Positions 23,783-31,718 of a stretch of DNA of 32,280 nt are shown in pieces. Source of the stretch: Streptomyces sp. XM83C (GTDB lineage Bacteria; Actinomycetota; Actinomycetes; Streptomycetales; Streptomycetaceae). How positions within the stretch are numbered: the first letter of the stretch is position 1; each line of letters starts with the position of its first letter. The position numbers and the translations under genes are program-made. Below the pieces are notes generated by a model. It searched no databases and had not been told where the DNA came from. It saw nothing but the letters and a program-made list of their open reading frames with translations. The stretch is from positions 1-32,280 of the forward strand of contig NZ_JALLGL010000038.1 in the NCBI RefSeq assembly GCF_023072675.1, written 5' to 3'.

Positions 23783-24097
23783 ATGCACAGACGAGTCCTG
23801 CGGTACGCGGCCCTCGCGGGTGCGGGAGTCGCGCTCGCCCTGTCCGCCGTCGCGACCGGGCCGGCCGCCGCCGACACGGCCGTCCCCGGCCCCGCGCCCT
23901 CCTGCGTGACGCTCCATCAGAGCTGGCGCTACACCCAGGCCGAGAACGGCTGCGCCGACACGCTCACCGTGAAGGTCGTCTACGAGGACGACACCGAGGG
24001 TGTCTGCCACATCGTGGAACCGCGTCGGATCACGACCGTGGGCGAGGGCTACATCGGCCCGCACGGCCACGCCCGCCACCTGTCCCTCTGCCCCTGA
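23783..24097 (+). CDS. Secreted alpha-amylase inhibitor, tendamistat family
   Basis: A 104-aa precursor of a proteinaceous alpha-amylase inhibitor. Residues 1-30 are a Sec signal peptide (basic MHRRVLR, hydrophobic core, cleavage after GPAAA). The 74-residue mature form has exactly the length of tendamistat from Streptomyces tendae. It aligns throughout with tendamistat as I remember it (PAPSCVTLHQSWRYTQAENG, then TVKVVYEDDTEG, then GHARHL). In mature numbering Cys11, Cys27, Cys45 and Cys73 would form the two disulfides. Trp18-Arg19-Tyr20 is the triplet that blocks the active site of animal-type alpha-amylases. The ATG is preceded by AGGAAGG. The protein should be exported and act outside the cell. 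No amylase gene lies nearby. Confidence 0.95.
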   Translation: MHRRVLRYAALAGAGVALALSAVATGPAAADTAVPGPAPSCVTLHQSWRYTQAENGCADTLTVKVVYEDDTEGVCHIVEPRRITTVGEGYIGPHGHARHLSLCP

Positions 24098-24117
24098 CAC
24101 CGCGCGGCCCCGGTGCG

Positions 24118-24142
24118 CCGCGCCGCATCCCGTACGGCGCGG
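24118..24142. terminator. Terminator between inhibitor gene and rph
   Basis: CCGCGCCG (24118-24125) and CGGCGCGG (24135-24142) form a perfect 8-bp stem with a 9-nt loop in the 78-nt gap between the two converging genes. Confidence 0.55.
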
Positions 24143-24175
24143 TCAGGGCACCCGGCCACCCTCGGTGACGGCCCG

Positions 24176-26836
24176 TCAGCCCAGGATCTCCACCCACCCC
24201 TCCGTGCCGTGCACACGGATACGGGCGCCGTCCACGATCACGCGGGTGGCGTCGGGGACGCCGACGACGGCCGGCAGACCGTACTCGCGGGCGATGACCG
24301 CGCCATGGGTCATCGCGCCGCCGACCTCGGCCACCAGGCCGGCGACGCCGACGAACAGCGGCGACCAGCTGGGGTCGGTGAACGTGGTGACGAGGATGTC
24401 GCCCGCTTCGAGTTCGGCGTCGGCGATGTCGTGGACGACGCGGGCCCTGCCCTCCACCGTGCCCGCTGACACCGGCAGGCCGGCCAGCGCGCCCTCCGGG
24501 ACGTCGTCGCGCCGGTACGACCCGTCGAGGGCCTCGCCGTCCGAGGTGAGCACGCGGGGCGGGGTGAGCGTGCGATGGAACCGGAACTCCTCCTTGCGCC
24601 GCCGCAGCAGCCCCTCGTCCACCCGATGGGTGCGCGCGACCTCGTGCAGCTCCTCGAAGGTCAGGTGGAAGGCGTCCTCCCGGCCGGCGAGGACGCCGGC
24701 CGCCACGAGACGGTCCGCCTCCGCCATGAGGGCCTGCTTGTACAGGAAGTAGCGGCTGACGACGTCGTACTTCGGGTACTCCCGGTAGCCGATGAAGGTC
24801 CGCACCCGGTCGATCATGCGTTTCGTCTCGTCCGCCTTGGCCGCGCCGTCCGGCAGTGCCCGCAGGCGGGCCAGGACGTCCCGCTCCTTCTCGTACGCCC
24901 GTCTCCGGCCCTCCTCGAACCGCTGCCGGGCGGCTCCCGGGCCGAAGTTGCGCACGTTGTCGAGGAGCGCGGGCACGAGCGCGGCGGGGTGTTCCCGCCA
25001 GCGGGGCCGCGTGATGTCGATCTCGCCGACGCAGCGCATGCCGTACCGGTCGAGGTAGGCCTCGACGGCGTCGCGGACCTCGCGTCCGCCGGGCAGCTCC
25101 GCCAGCTTCCCGAGGAAGCCGTCGTCGTCTCCGTCGACCGTCCGCAGGAACTCCACCACCTGCGGGCGGGGCCGGACGACGTCGGCGACGTCGAGGAGGG
25201 CCAGGCCCATCTCGGAGGTGATGTTGCCGGGGGCGGAGAGGGTGAGGGTGTCGGCGGCGTTCTTCTCCCCCAGCCATTCCTGGAGGTGGTCGTTGAGCCA
25301 CCATGTGGCCTCCATCCCCGCCATGATCACCTGGATGCTCAGCGGATCGCCGAGCACCCGTCTGTGTTCCGCGAACGCCTCCAGCAGGAATCCGAACAGC
25401 TCCGGCCCGCTCTTCGTGCGAAGGTCCCGGGCGAGCTGCTCGCGGGACGCCTCGCAGCGGCTGATCAGCTCCTTGACCAGGCCGGGGTCGGTCTCTATCG
25501 GAGCGGGCGCACTCCCGCGCCCGGACGGCGGTGCCGGTGCCGCCCCGGACGGCGGTGCCGGTGCCGCACCGGACGGTGCCGCCCCGGACGCCGCCGCCGG
25601 GAGGACGTCGTCGCGCTCGAGGACGGTCTCCAGCGCGTCCTTGGTCAGCGGGTCCGATCTGCCGACCATGTCCAGCAGCGCGGCGCGCCCCGAGGGCGAG
25701 GCCAGCCGGGCCGTGGCGTCGACGAACAGCCGGCCGCCCGCCACGAGCATCGGCGCCATGGACGTCAGCTGCCACACCGACAGGCCGAGGGGTTTCATCG
25801 CGTCGGTCATCATCTGCTGGTGGCCGACGGAGAGATAGATGTGCTTCTCGTCGTCGCCGGCGTCCGGGACGGGGAACAGGTTGGTGATCGGCCGGCTCTG
25901 CACGATCCAGACATCGGTACGGGACCCGTCGTCCGTCAGGCACCACTCGATGTCCTGCGGGCTGCCGAAGTGCGCCTCGATCCGCCGGCCGAGCCGCTCC
26001 AGCTCCAGCACCTCCGCGTCGCTCAGCGCCGGCCGGTCCCGGTGCCCCGCCTCGACGGGCACCTCCTGGGTGCCGCCGCCGGGCAGCGCCCGCACGGCGC
26101 GCTGCTTCGCGCCGACCGTCCTGCCGACGACGCGGCCGTCGCGGACGGTGAAGACGTCCGGCCCGACCAGACCGGAGACCAGGGCCTCGCCGAGCCCGTA
26201 CGCGGCCTCCACGGCGGCCGTCCGGCGGTGGCCGGAGACCGGATCCGCGGTGAACAGCACACCCGCGGCCCGAGGGAGGACCATCCGCTGCACGACCACG
26301 CCCATGTGCACGGCACGGTGGTCGATGCCGTTCCGCAGGCGGTAGGTGACGGCCCGGTCGCTGAAGAGCGAGGCCCAGCACCGGCGGATGTGCCGCAGCA
26401 CCTCGTCCGCGCCGACGACGTTCAGGTACGTGTCCTGCTGGCCGGCGAAGGACGCCGTCGGCAAGTCCTCGGCGGTGGCGCTGGACCGTACGGCGAAGGC
26501 GGTCCCGTCGGCGAACCGGGCGAGTGCGCCGTCCACGGCCTCGGCGACCTCGTCCGGGACGGGCGTGTCCTCGACGGCCCGGCGGACGCGCGCGCCGAGA
26601 ACGCGGAGTCCTTCCCGGTCGTCGGGGCCGGTGTGCGCCAGCTCCTCCAGCAGATCCCGGACGGCGGGCGTGCGCGTGACGGCGCGCCGGTACGCGTCCG
26701 TGGTGACGCAGAAGCCGTCCGGCACGCGGATGCCGTCGATCCGCGTGAGCGCGCCCAGTTGTGCTCCCTTGCCGCCGACGTCCGCGATGCGTGACGCGTC
26801 GACCTCGCGCAGATCCCGCACATACGACTCGGTCAT
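24176..26836 (-). CDS. rph: Rifamycin phosphotransferase
   Basis: An 886-aa dikinase-like enzyme that inactivates rifamycins by phosphorylating the ansa-chain hydroxyl, using ATP to give AMP and phosphate. The N-terminal ATP-grasp domain (about 1-315) shows GGKGAQLGAL, then VPDGFCVTTDAY, then FAVRSSATAEDLPTASFAGQ. The central rifamycin-binding domain includes HQQMMTDAMKPLGLSVWQL. The C-terminal swivelling phosphohistidine domain carries His844 in GGAMTHGAVIAREYGLPAV. Related PEP synthases have a different central domain, which favours the Rph call. The ATG start at 26836 has GGAGGTG at good spacing. A low-complexity Ala/Pro/Ser/Gly insertion of about 30 residues (about 410-440) lengthens it. 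The upstream inverted repeat at 27017-27041 resembles the rifamycin-associated element, predicting induction by rifamycins. Confidence 0.93.
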   Translation of the reverse strand: MTESYVRDLREVDASRIADVGGKGAQLGALTRIDGIRVPDGFCVTTDAYRRAVTRTPAVRDLLEELAHTGPDDREGLRVLGARVRRAVEDTPVPDEVAEAVDGALARFADGTAFAVRSSATAEDLPTASFAGQQDTYLNVVGADEVLRHIRRCWASLFSDRAVTYRLRNGIDHRAVHMGVVVQRMVLPRAAGVLFTADPVSGHRRTAAVEAAYGLGEALVSGLVGPDVFTVRDGRVVGRTVGAKQRAVRALPGGGTQEVPVEAGHRDRPALSDAEVLELERLGRRIEAHFGSPQDIEWCLTDDGSRTDVWIVQSRPITNLFPVPDAGDDEKHIYLSVGHQQMMTDAMKPLGLSVWQLTSMAPMLVAGGRLFVDATARLASPSGRAALLDMVGRSDPLTKDALETVLERDDVLPAAASGAAPSGAAPAPPSGAAPAPPSGRGSAPAPIETDPGLVKELISRCEASREQLARDLRTKSGPELFGFLLEAFAEHRRVLGDPLSIQVIMAGMEATWWLNDHLQEWLGEKNAADTLTLSAPGNITSEMGLALLDVADVVRPRPQVVEFLRTVDGDDDGFLGKLAELPGGREVRDAVEAYLDRYGMRCVGEIDITRPRWREHPAALVPALLDNVRNFGPGAARQRFEEGRRRAYEKERDVLARLRALPDGAAKADETKRMIDRVRTFIGYREYPKYDVVSRYFLYKQALMAEADRLVAAGVLAGREDAFHLTFEELHEVARTHRVDEGLLRRRKEEFRFHRTLTPPRVLTSDGEALDGSYRRDDVPEGALAGLPVSAGTVEGRARVVHDIADAELEAGDILVTTFTDPSWSPLFVGVAGLVAEVGGAMTHGAVIAREYGLPAVVGVPDATRVIVDGARIRVHGTEGWVEILG
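25521..25601. repeat. 24-bp tandem repeat inside rph
   Basis: Two 24-bp units (25521-25544 and 25545-25568) differ at the last base, and shortened copies follow from 25569. The unit encodes eight residues, SGAAPAPP. It causes a low-complexity insertion in the rifamycin-binding domain. Confidence 0.8.
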
Positions 26837-27016
26837 CACGACACCTCCGCGACCGTCGGACCCGCAATTGTTCTGTGCTGCATTCCCTTCGACGGATTTC
26901 CTCTTTCCGACGCGGTGGACGGCGCATACGCACATCCTCCGCGCGTCGACAACGGCATCGGCACTCGTGCCTCGTTTCCGCAGGTTGTGGCTCGGGCCGA
27001 TGATTCTGCGCGCTGA

Positions 27017-27041
27017 GGGGGGCCTTGCCACAAGGCCCCCC
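27017..27041 (-). promoter_or_regulatory. Rifamycin-associated element-like inverted repeat
   Basis: A perfect inverted repeat with 11-nt arms, GGGGGGCCTTG and CAAGGCCCCCC, separated by CCA. Its core resembles the conserved RAE reported upstream of rph and other rifamycin-responsive genes in actinomycetes, as I recall it. It lies about 180 nt upstream of the rph start. Confidence 0.75.
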
Positions 27042-27060
27042 TCCTGCTATACGTTGAAAA

Positions 27061-27090
27061 GGGCAAGGAGAAATCGACATCTCCTTGCCC
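27061..27090 (-). terminator. Intrinsic terminator of the DUF7144-like gene
   Basis: A perfect 11-bp stem, GGGCAAGGAGA (27061-27071) with TCTCCTTGCCC (27080-27090), encloses an 8-nt loop. On the minus strand TTTT follows the stem directly. It lies 66 nt past the stop of the leftward gene at 27156 and should insulate rph from read-through. Confidence 0.8.
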
Positions 27091-27155
27091 CATTCGTTTT
27101 TCCGCTTTCCCCCGTTTTTCGCTGATCTCCCCGTGCCCTCGGGGTGACCGAAGGC

Positions 27156-27602
27156 TCAGTACCGGGCGTTCTCCGGCCGGTAGGTGGCCAGGGCCCAGAT
27201 CACGAACACGTCCAGCGCCATCATGATCACCGACCAGACGGGCTGGTACGGCAGGAACAGGAACTGCGCGACGAGGCTCAGCGAGGCCAGCGCGATACCG
27301 ACCGCGCGCGCCCAGGAGGCACCGTGGAGGATGCCGGCTCCCGCGCAGGCGGCGATGACGCCGAGGATCAGCAGGATCCAGCCCCAACCGGTGAGGTTGA
27401 TCTCGTACACATAGCTGCCGATACGGGCGTACACGTCGTCCTCGGCGATCGCGGCGATGCCCTGGAGGACTGCCAGGATGCCGTTGAGCAGCAGCAGGAC
27501 ACCGGCGAACGTGGCTCCGCCGGCCACCCACGGGCTCTGCCCGGTGGGGGCGGTCCGCCCGTGGTCGCCCTGTCCCGGTCCCGAGTGAGGCTGTGCGGTC
27601 AT
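27156..27602 (-). CDS. DUF7144-like four-helix membrane protein
   Basis: A 148-aa integral membrane protein of unknown function. After a Gly/Pro/His-rich hydrophilic start (about 25 residues) it has four predicted membrane helices: GGATFAGVLLLLNGILAVLQG, GWGWILLILGVIAACAGAGI, WARAVGIALASLSLVAQFLF and WSVIMMALDVFVIWALAT. The motif WVAGGATFAG, the segment EDDVYARIGSYVYEINLTGWGW and the end WALATYRP match the actinobacterial DUF7144 family as I remember it. The start is the ATG at 27602, just before the polar N-terminus; ribosome-binding sequence is weak. It is divergent from the lipoprotein gene and has a strong terminator of its own. Confidence 0.85.
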   Translation of the reverse strand: MTAQPHSGPGQGDHGRTAPTGQSPWVAGGATFAGVLLLLNGILAVLQGIAAIAEDDVYARIGSYVYEINLTGWGWILLILGVIAACAGAGILHGASWARAVGIALASLSLVAQFLFLPYQPVWSVIMMALDVFVIWALATYRPENARY

Positions 27603-27837
27603 GGTCGCGCTCCGTTCTCGCACGGCGAGCGGCGCCGGTCGGCGCCCGCCGGACCTGGTTCCGACGATCGGCCGTGGGGCGGGGCACGGCCATGAGGGGG
27701 ACGCCGTTCGGGTGAACGCCGCTCGGTGAGGGCGGGCCCTGCCGGGGCGGACGCCCGGATACGGGGCGCCCGGACATGCGGGCCGGGCGCGACGCCCGTT
27801 GACTGGTGGAGCCGGATCGGATCGGGCAGGAGGCGGC

Positions 27838-28332
27838 ATGGGCGGACGGATGTCCCGGGCCACGGCGGCCGTGGTGCTCGCAGTGGCGGCCGGGGTGAGC
27901 GGCTGCTCGGACGGTGACGTGTCGGATGTGGCGAGCAGAGCCGCGTCCGTCGGCGCCGAGGCCACCGCTGCCGCCTCGTCGCTGGCGTCGCAGGGCGCGG
28001 AGGCGCTGGCGTCGGCCACCGCGGAGGTGCGGCGCGAGCTGGACTCGGTGAAGGGCGGCGTCGACGCCGAGTCGGACGTCACGCTCGGCGACCCGGAAAC
28101 CGACGGCGACGGCCGTACGACGGTCGAGGTCACCGCGCGCAACACCACGGACGAGCAGAGGTCGTTCGCCGTGCAGGTCGACTTCCGCGACTCCGGGGGC
28201 AACCTCCTGGACGTCGTGCTGGTGACCGTTCCGGACGTGGCCGCGAACGCGTCGGGCAAGGCGACGGCGCGCAGCACGCACCGCCTGTCCGGCACGGTGC
28301 GGGCCCGGGTCGCGAACGCGCTGCGGTACTGA
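27838..28332 (+). CDS. Lipoprotein with FxLYD-like domain
   Basis: A 164-aa putative lipoprotein. The start ATG at 27838 has AGGAGG 4 nt upstream; a second in-frame ATG lies 12 nt later. The signal peptide runs from GGRMSRATAAVVLAVAAG to the lipobox VSGC. Next is an Ala/Ser-rich, probably helical stalk (VASRAASVGAEATAAASSLA, then EVRRELDSVKGG). The C-terminal beta domain (about 90-150: TTVEVTARNTTDEQRSFAVQ, then DFRDSGGNLLDVVLVTVPDV) resembles FxLYD immunoglobulin-like domains. It should be anchored to the outer face of the cytoplasmic membrane. The potassium channel gene starts 21 nt downstream, so the two probably form an operon, and the lipoprotein could be an accessory of the channel; that link is inference. 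Confidence 0.82.
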   Translation: MGGRMSRATAAVVLAVAAGVSGCSDGDVSDVASRAASVGAEATAAASSLASQGAEALASATAEVRRELDSVKGGVDAESDVTLGDPETDGDGRTTVEVTARNTTDEQRSFAVQVDFRDSGGNLLDVVLVTVPDVAANASGKATARSTHRLSGTVRARVANALRY

Positions 28333-28353
28333 CAGGCGGCAGGACGGCCCCGC

Positions 28354-28935
28354 GTGAACAACTCGCCACGACCGCCCGACCCGGCCCCGGTGCCGGGCGG
28401 TACGCCGTCCGGGCCCGTCGCCGGTTCGTCCTGGCCGGCGGTCGGCGCGCTGCTGCTGGTGATCGCCGCGATCGTCGCCTACTTCGTGCTGCCGCTGCAC
28501 GAACTGGGCCCGCAGCGGCCGGTGCTGAGCTGGACCCTGCTGTGCGTGTCGCTCGGGCTCATCGCGTTGCTGATCCTGCGTCAGATCCTCGATGTGCTGC
28601 AGGACCGGCCCGAGGTGAGTTCGGGTCTGCTCCTGCCGCTCCTGCTGTGCCTGTCGGTCCTCGTCTTCGCCGGCGCCTACTACGTCCTGGGGCGGGTGGC
28701 CGGTGAGATCTCCGGCCTCAGCACACGTCTCGACGCCCTCTACTTCACGCTGGTGACCCTGGCGACCATCGGGTACGGCGACATCGTCCCGCAGGGTCAG
28801 TCGGCCCGGGGCGTGGTGATCGTGCAGATCGTCTACACGTTCGTGTTCGTCACCGCGGCGGGGGCGGCGCTGAGCCGTCGGGTGCGGCGGGCGTTCGAGA
28901 TCCGGCATCACGTCCGGGACCGGCCGCCCTCCTGA
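28354..28935 (+). CDS. Potassium channel family protein
   Basis: A 193-aa ion channel subunit. A Pro-rich cytoplasmic N-terminus is followed by two hydrophobic helices (about 28-48 and 58-82). The classical pore unit comes next: an outer helix (about 90-112), the pore helix and selectivity filter TIGYGD (Thr138-Asp143) in YFTLVTLATIGYGDIVPQ, and an inner helix (VVIVQIVYTFVFVTAAGAAL). The filter is canonical for K+ selectivity, and the protein should work as a tetramer. No RCK or cyclic-nucleotide domain is present; the C-terminus is a short basic tail. The GTG start at 28354 is preceded by AGGACGG. It follows the lipoprotein gene by 21 nt. Confidence 0.93.
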   Translation: MNNSPRPPDPAPVPGGTPSGPVAGSSWPAVGALLLVIAAIVAYFVLPLHELGPQRPVLSWTLLCVSLGLIALLILRQILDVLQDRPEVSSGLLLPLLLCLSVLVFAGAYYVLGRVAGEISGLSTRLDALYFTLVTLATIGYGDIVPQGQSARGVVIVQIVYTFVFVTAAGAALSRRVRRAFEIRHHVRDRPPS

Positions 28936-29034
28936 ACAGCCCCGGACGGCAGGCGCGTCGGGGGCCTTCGGCAGGGCCTCGGCTTCGAGTTCCGCGTCCT
29001 CGCCCCGCACTGACCCGCGCGTGCCGGGCCCCGG

Positions 29035-31716
29035 TCACCGGCTGTCGGTTCCCTCCGTGCCGTCGAGGGCGGCCCGGCCCGCCTCGAGCCGGGCCGCGGG
29101 GACGCGGAACGGCGAGCAGGAGACGTAGTCGAGACCGGCCCGGTGGAAGAAGTGGACGGAGGCCGGGTCACCGCCGTGCTCGCCGCACACGCCCGTCTCC
29201 AGGCGCGGGGCGGCGGCGCGGCCTTCCGCGACGGCGAGTTCCACGAGACGGCCGACGCCCTCCTCGTCGATCGTCTCGAACGGCGACACGGCGAGGACGC
29301 CCCTCTCCAGATACAGCGGGAGGAAGGAGGCCTCCGCGTCGTCGCGGGACAGGCCCCAGGTGGTCTGGGTCAGGTCGTTGGTGCCGAAGGAGAAGAAGTC
29401 GGCCACCTCGGCGAGGCGTCCTGCGGTGAGGGCGGCCCGCGGCAGCTCGATCATGGTGCCGACGGGGCAGTCCAGGTCGTGCTCCGGCAGGCCGGCCTCG
29501 GCGGCGACCTCGGCGAGGACCCGCTCCGCCTCGGCGCGGGCGAGCCGCAGCTCCTCCACGGTGCCCACCAGCGGGATCATGATCTCGGGGCGTGGCCTGC
29601 CGCCGTCCCGGCGGCGCTGTACGACGGCCTCGGCGAGCGCGCGGACCTGCATGGCCGTCAGTCCGGGCACGGCCAGGCCGAGGCGGACGCCGCGCAGCCC
29701 GAGCATCGGGTTCTGCTCGCGCATGCGTTCCACGGCGTCCAGCAGGGCGCGGTCGTGCGGGTCGGGGTCCGGGCTGCGGGCGAGGCGGACCGCGAGCCGG
29801 GTGCGGTCGGGCAGGAACTCGTGCAGCGGGGGGTCGATGAGGCGGACGGTGACCGGCAGGCCGTCCATCGCGGCGAGGATGCCGGTGAAGTCGGCGCGTT
29901 GCAGGGGCAGCAGGGCGGCGAGTGCCTGTTCGCGGGCGGTGTCGTCGCGGGCCAGGATGAGCTGTTCGACCAGTGTCCTGCGCTCGCCGAGGAACATGTG
30001 CTCGGTACGGCACAGCCCGATGCCCTGGGCGCCCAGCGCGCGGGCGCGGACGGCGTCCTCGGGGGTGTCGGCGTTGGCGCGCACCTCCAGGCGACGTACG
30101 GCGTCGGCGTGGGCGAGGGCGGCGAGCACGGCCTCGGTGAGCGGGCCGTCGGCGGTGCCGGTGGCCAGGGCCTGCCCGACGTCGGAGGTGGTGAGGGGCA
30201 GCGCGCCGAGGTGGACGGTGCCGGCGGTGCCGTCGACGGAGAGGGTGTCCCCTTCGTGGACGACGACGCCGTCGGCGGTGGTGAACCGCCGCCGCTCGGT
30301 GTCGACGTCGAGGGTGTCGGCGCCGCACACGCACACCCTGCCCATGCCGCGGGCGACGACGGCGGCATGGCTGGTCTTGCCGCCGCGGCTGGTGAGGACG
30401 GCGCGGGCGGCGATCATGCCGGGCAGGTCGTCGGGGGAGGTCTCCCGGCGGACCAGCACCGCGGGCTCGCCGGCGGCGGCACGGCGTACGGCCTCGGCGG
30501 AGTCGAAGACGGCGGCGCCGACCGCCGCGCCCGGGGAGGCGGGCACGCCGCGGGCGAGAGGCGTGTCGTCGGGGGTGGCGAACCGGGGGAACATCAGCCG
30601 GGTCAGTCCGGCGCCGTCGACCCGTGCCAGCGCCTCGTCGGCGCTGATGGTGCCTTCCTCGCTCAGGTCGTGGGCGATGCGGAAGGCGGCCTCGGCGGTG
30701 CGTTTGCCGATGCGGGTCTGCAGGATCCACAGCCGGCCGCGCTCCACGGTGAACTCCACGTCGCACAGGTCGCGGTAGTGCCGCTCCAGGGTGCGCAGAT
30801 GGTCGCCGAGTTGGTGGTGGACGCGGGGGGCGATGCGCCGCAGCTCGGTGAGGGGCACGGTGTCGCGGACACCGGAGACGACGTCCTCGCCCTGTGCGTC
30901 GGGCAGATAGTCGCCGTACAGGCCGGGTGCGCCGGTGGCGGGGTCGCGGGTGAAGGCGACGCCGGTGCCGGAGTCGGCGCCGAGGTTGCCGAACACCATG
31001 GCCTGGACGTTGACGGCGGTGCCGAGGTCGTCGGGGATGTGCTCGCGGCGGCGGTAGACGCGGGCGCGTTCGCTGTTCCAGGAGGCGAAGACGGCGCGGA
31101 CGGCGCGGGTGAGCTGTTCGCCGGGGTCCTGCGGGAAGTCCTCCCCGGTCTCCCGGCGGACGATGCTCTTGAACTCGTCGGTGAGCGCGGCCACTTCGGC
31201 GGCGTCCAGGGCGTGCTCGTCGTGCGTGCCGCGCCGGGCGGTGCGGGCGGCGATGGCCTGCTCGAACAGGTGGGCGTCCACGCCCAGCACGACATGGCCG
31301 AACATCTGGACGAGGCGCCGGTAGGAGTCCCAGGCGAACCGTTCCTGTCCGGTGGCCTCGGCGAGTCCGATGACGGAGGTGTCGTTCAGACCGATGTCGA
31401 GGATCGTGTCCATCATGCCGGGCATCGAGAAGGGGGCGCCGGAGCGCACGGACACCAGCAGCGGGTCGTCGGCGGCGCCGAGCCGGCGGCCCATGGCCCG
31501 CTCCAGCCGGGCCATGGCGAGAGCGGTCTCGGCGGACAGTCCGGGTGGCTCCTCGCCGGTCTTCAGCCAGACGCGGCAGGCGTCGGTGGTCACGGTGAAG
31601 CCGGGCGGGACGGGCAGCCCGAGCCGGGTCATCTCGGCGAGGCCGGCTCCCTTGCCGCCGAGGAGGGCGGCCATGTCGCGGCTGCCGTCGCCGAACGCGC
31701 GTACATAGCCGGTCAT
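29035..31716 (-). CDS. ppdK: Pyruvate, phosphate dikinase
   Basis: An 893-aa enzyme of normal length that interconverts pyruvate, ATP and phosphate with PEP, AMP and pyrophosphate. The ATP-grasp domain contains LLGGKGAGLAEMTRLGLPVPPGF, then SVRSGAPFSMPGMMDT. The central phosphohistidine domain has His450 in GGKTSHAAVVARGMG. The C-terminal PEP/pyruvate TIM barrel has GIGLCRTEHMFL, then SFGTNDLTQTTWGLSRDDAE, then GVCGEHGGDP with the catalytic Cys. The GAPFSMPGMMDT motif and the overall length separate it from PEP synthase. Its ATG lies 2 nt after the stop of the upstream flavodoxin gene, with AGGAG 8 nt before it, so the two are co-translated. Similar pairs belong to redox or dormancy regulons in some actinomycetes as I recall; that link is inference here. 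Confidence 0.96.
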   Translation of the reverse strand: MTGYVRAFGDGSRDMAALLGGKGAGLAEMTRLGLPVPPGFTVTTDACRVWLKTGEEPPGLSAETALAMARLERAMGRRLGAADDPLLVSVRSGAPFSMPGMMDTILDIGLNDTSVIGLAEATGQERFAWDSYRRLVQMFGHVVLGVDAHLFEQAIAARTARRGTHDEHALDAAEVAALTDEFKSIVRRETGEDFPQDPGEQLTRAVRAVFASWNSERARVYRRREHIPDDLGTAVNVQAMVFGNLGADSGTGVAFTRDPATGAPGLYGDYLPDAQGEDVVSGVRDTVPLTELRRIAPRVHHQLGDHLRTLERHYRDLCDVEFTVERGRLWILQTRIGKRTAEAAFRIAHDLSEEGTISADEALARVDGAGLTRLMFPRFATPDDTPLARGVPASPGAAVGAAVFDSAEAVRRAAAGEPAVLVRRETSPDDLPGMIAARAVLTSRGGKTSHAAVVARGMGRVCVCGADTLDVDTERRRFTTADGVVVHEGDTLSVDGTAGTVHLGALPLTTSDVGQALATGTADGPLTEAVLAALAHADAVRRLEVRANADTPEDAVRARALGAQGIGLCRTEHMFLGERRTLVEQLILARDDTAREQALAALLPLQRADFTGILAAMDGLPVTVRLIDPPLHEFLPDRTRLAVRLARSPDPDPHDRALLDAVERMREQNPMLGLRGVRLGLAVPGLTAMQVRALAEAVVQRRRDGGRPRPEIMIPLVGTVEELRLARAEAERVLAEVAAEAGLPEHDLDCPVGTMIELPRAALTAGRLAEVADFFSFGTNDLTQTTWGLSRDDAEASFLPLYLERGVLAVSPFETIDEEGVGRLVELAVAEGRAAAPRLETGVCGEHGGDPASVHFFHRAGLDYVSCSPFRVPAARLEAGRAALDGTEGTDSR

Positions 31717-31718
31717 GG

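Larger units (their letters stand above)
26837..27155. other. Regulatory region upstream of rph
   Basis: A 319-bp gap that is noticeably less GC-rich than the genome average. It contains the rph leader, the RAE-like inverted repeat (27017-27041) and the terminator of the upstream DUF7144-like gene (27061-27090). On the minus strand TATAGC lies just upstream of the inverted repeat, and TTGTGG (in the repeat) with CAGAAT form an alternative promoter with a long 19-nt spacer. Which one is used cannot be decided from the sequence. Confidence 0.5.

Noticed and set aside
24737..24743. Third TTGTACA site inside rph
   Set aside because: It is a single half-site within coding sequence, without the partner at 13-nt spacing.
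27061..27090. Attenuator or riboswitch of rph
   Set aside because: The hairpin lies upstream of every plausible rph promoter and has TTTT on the strand of the preceding gene, so it is better explained as that gene's terminator.
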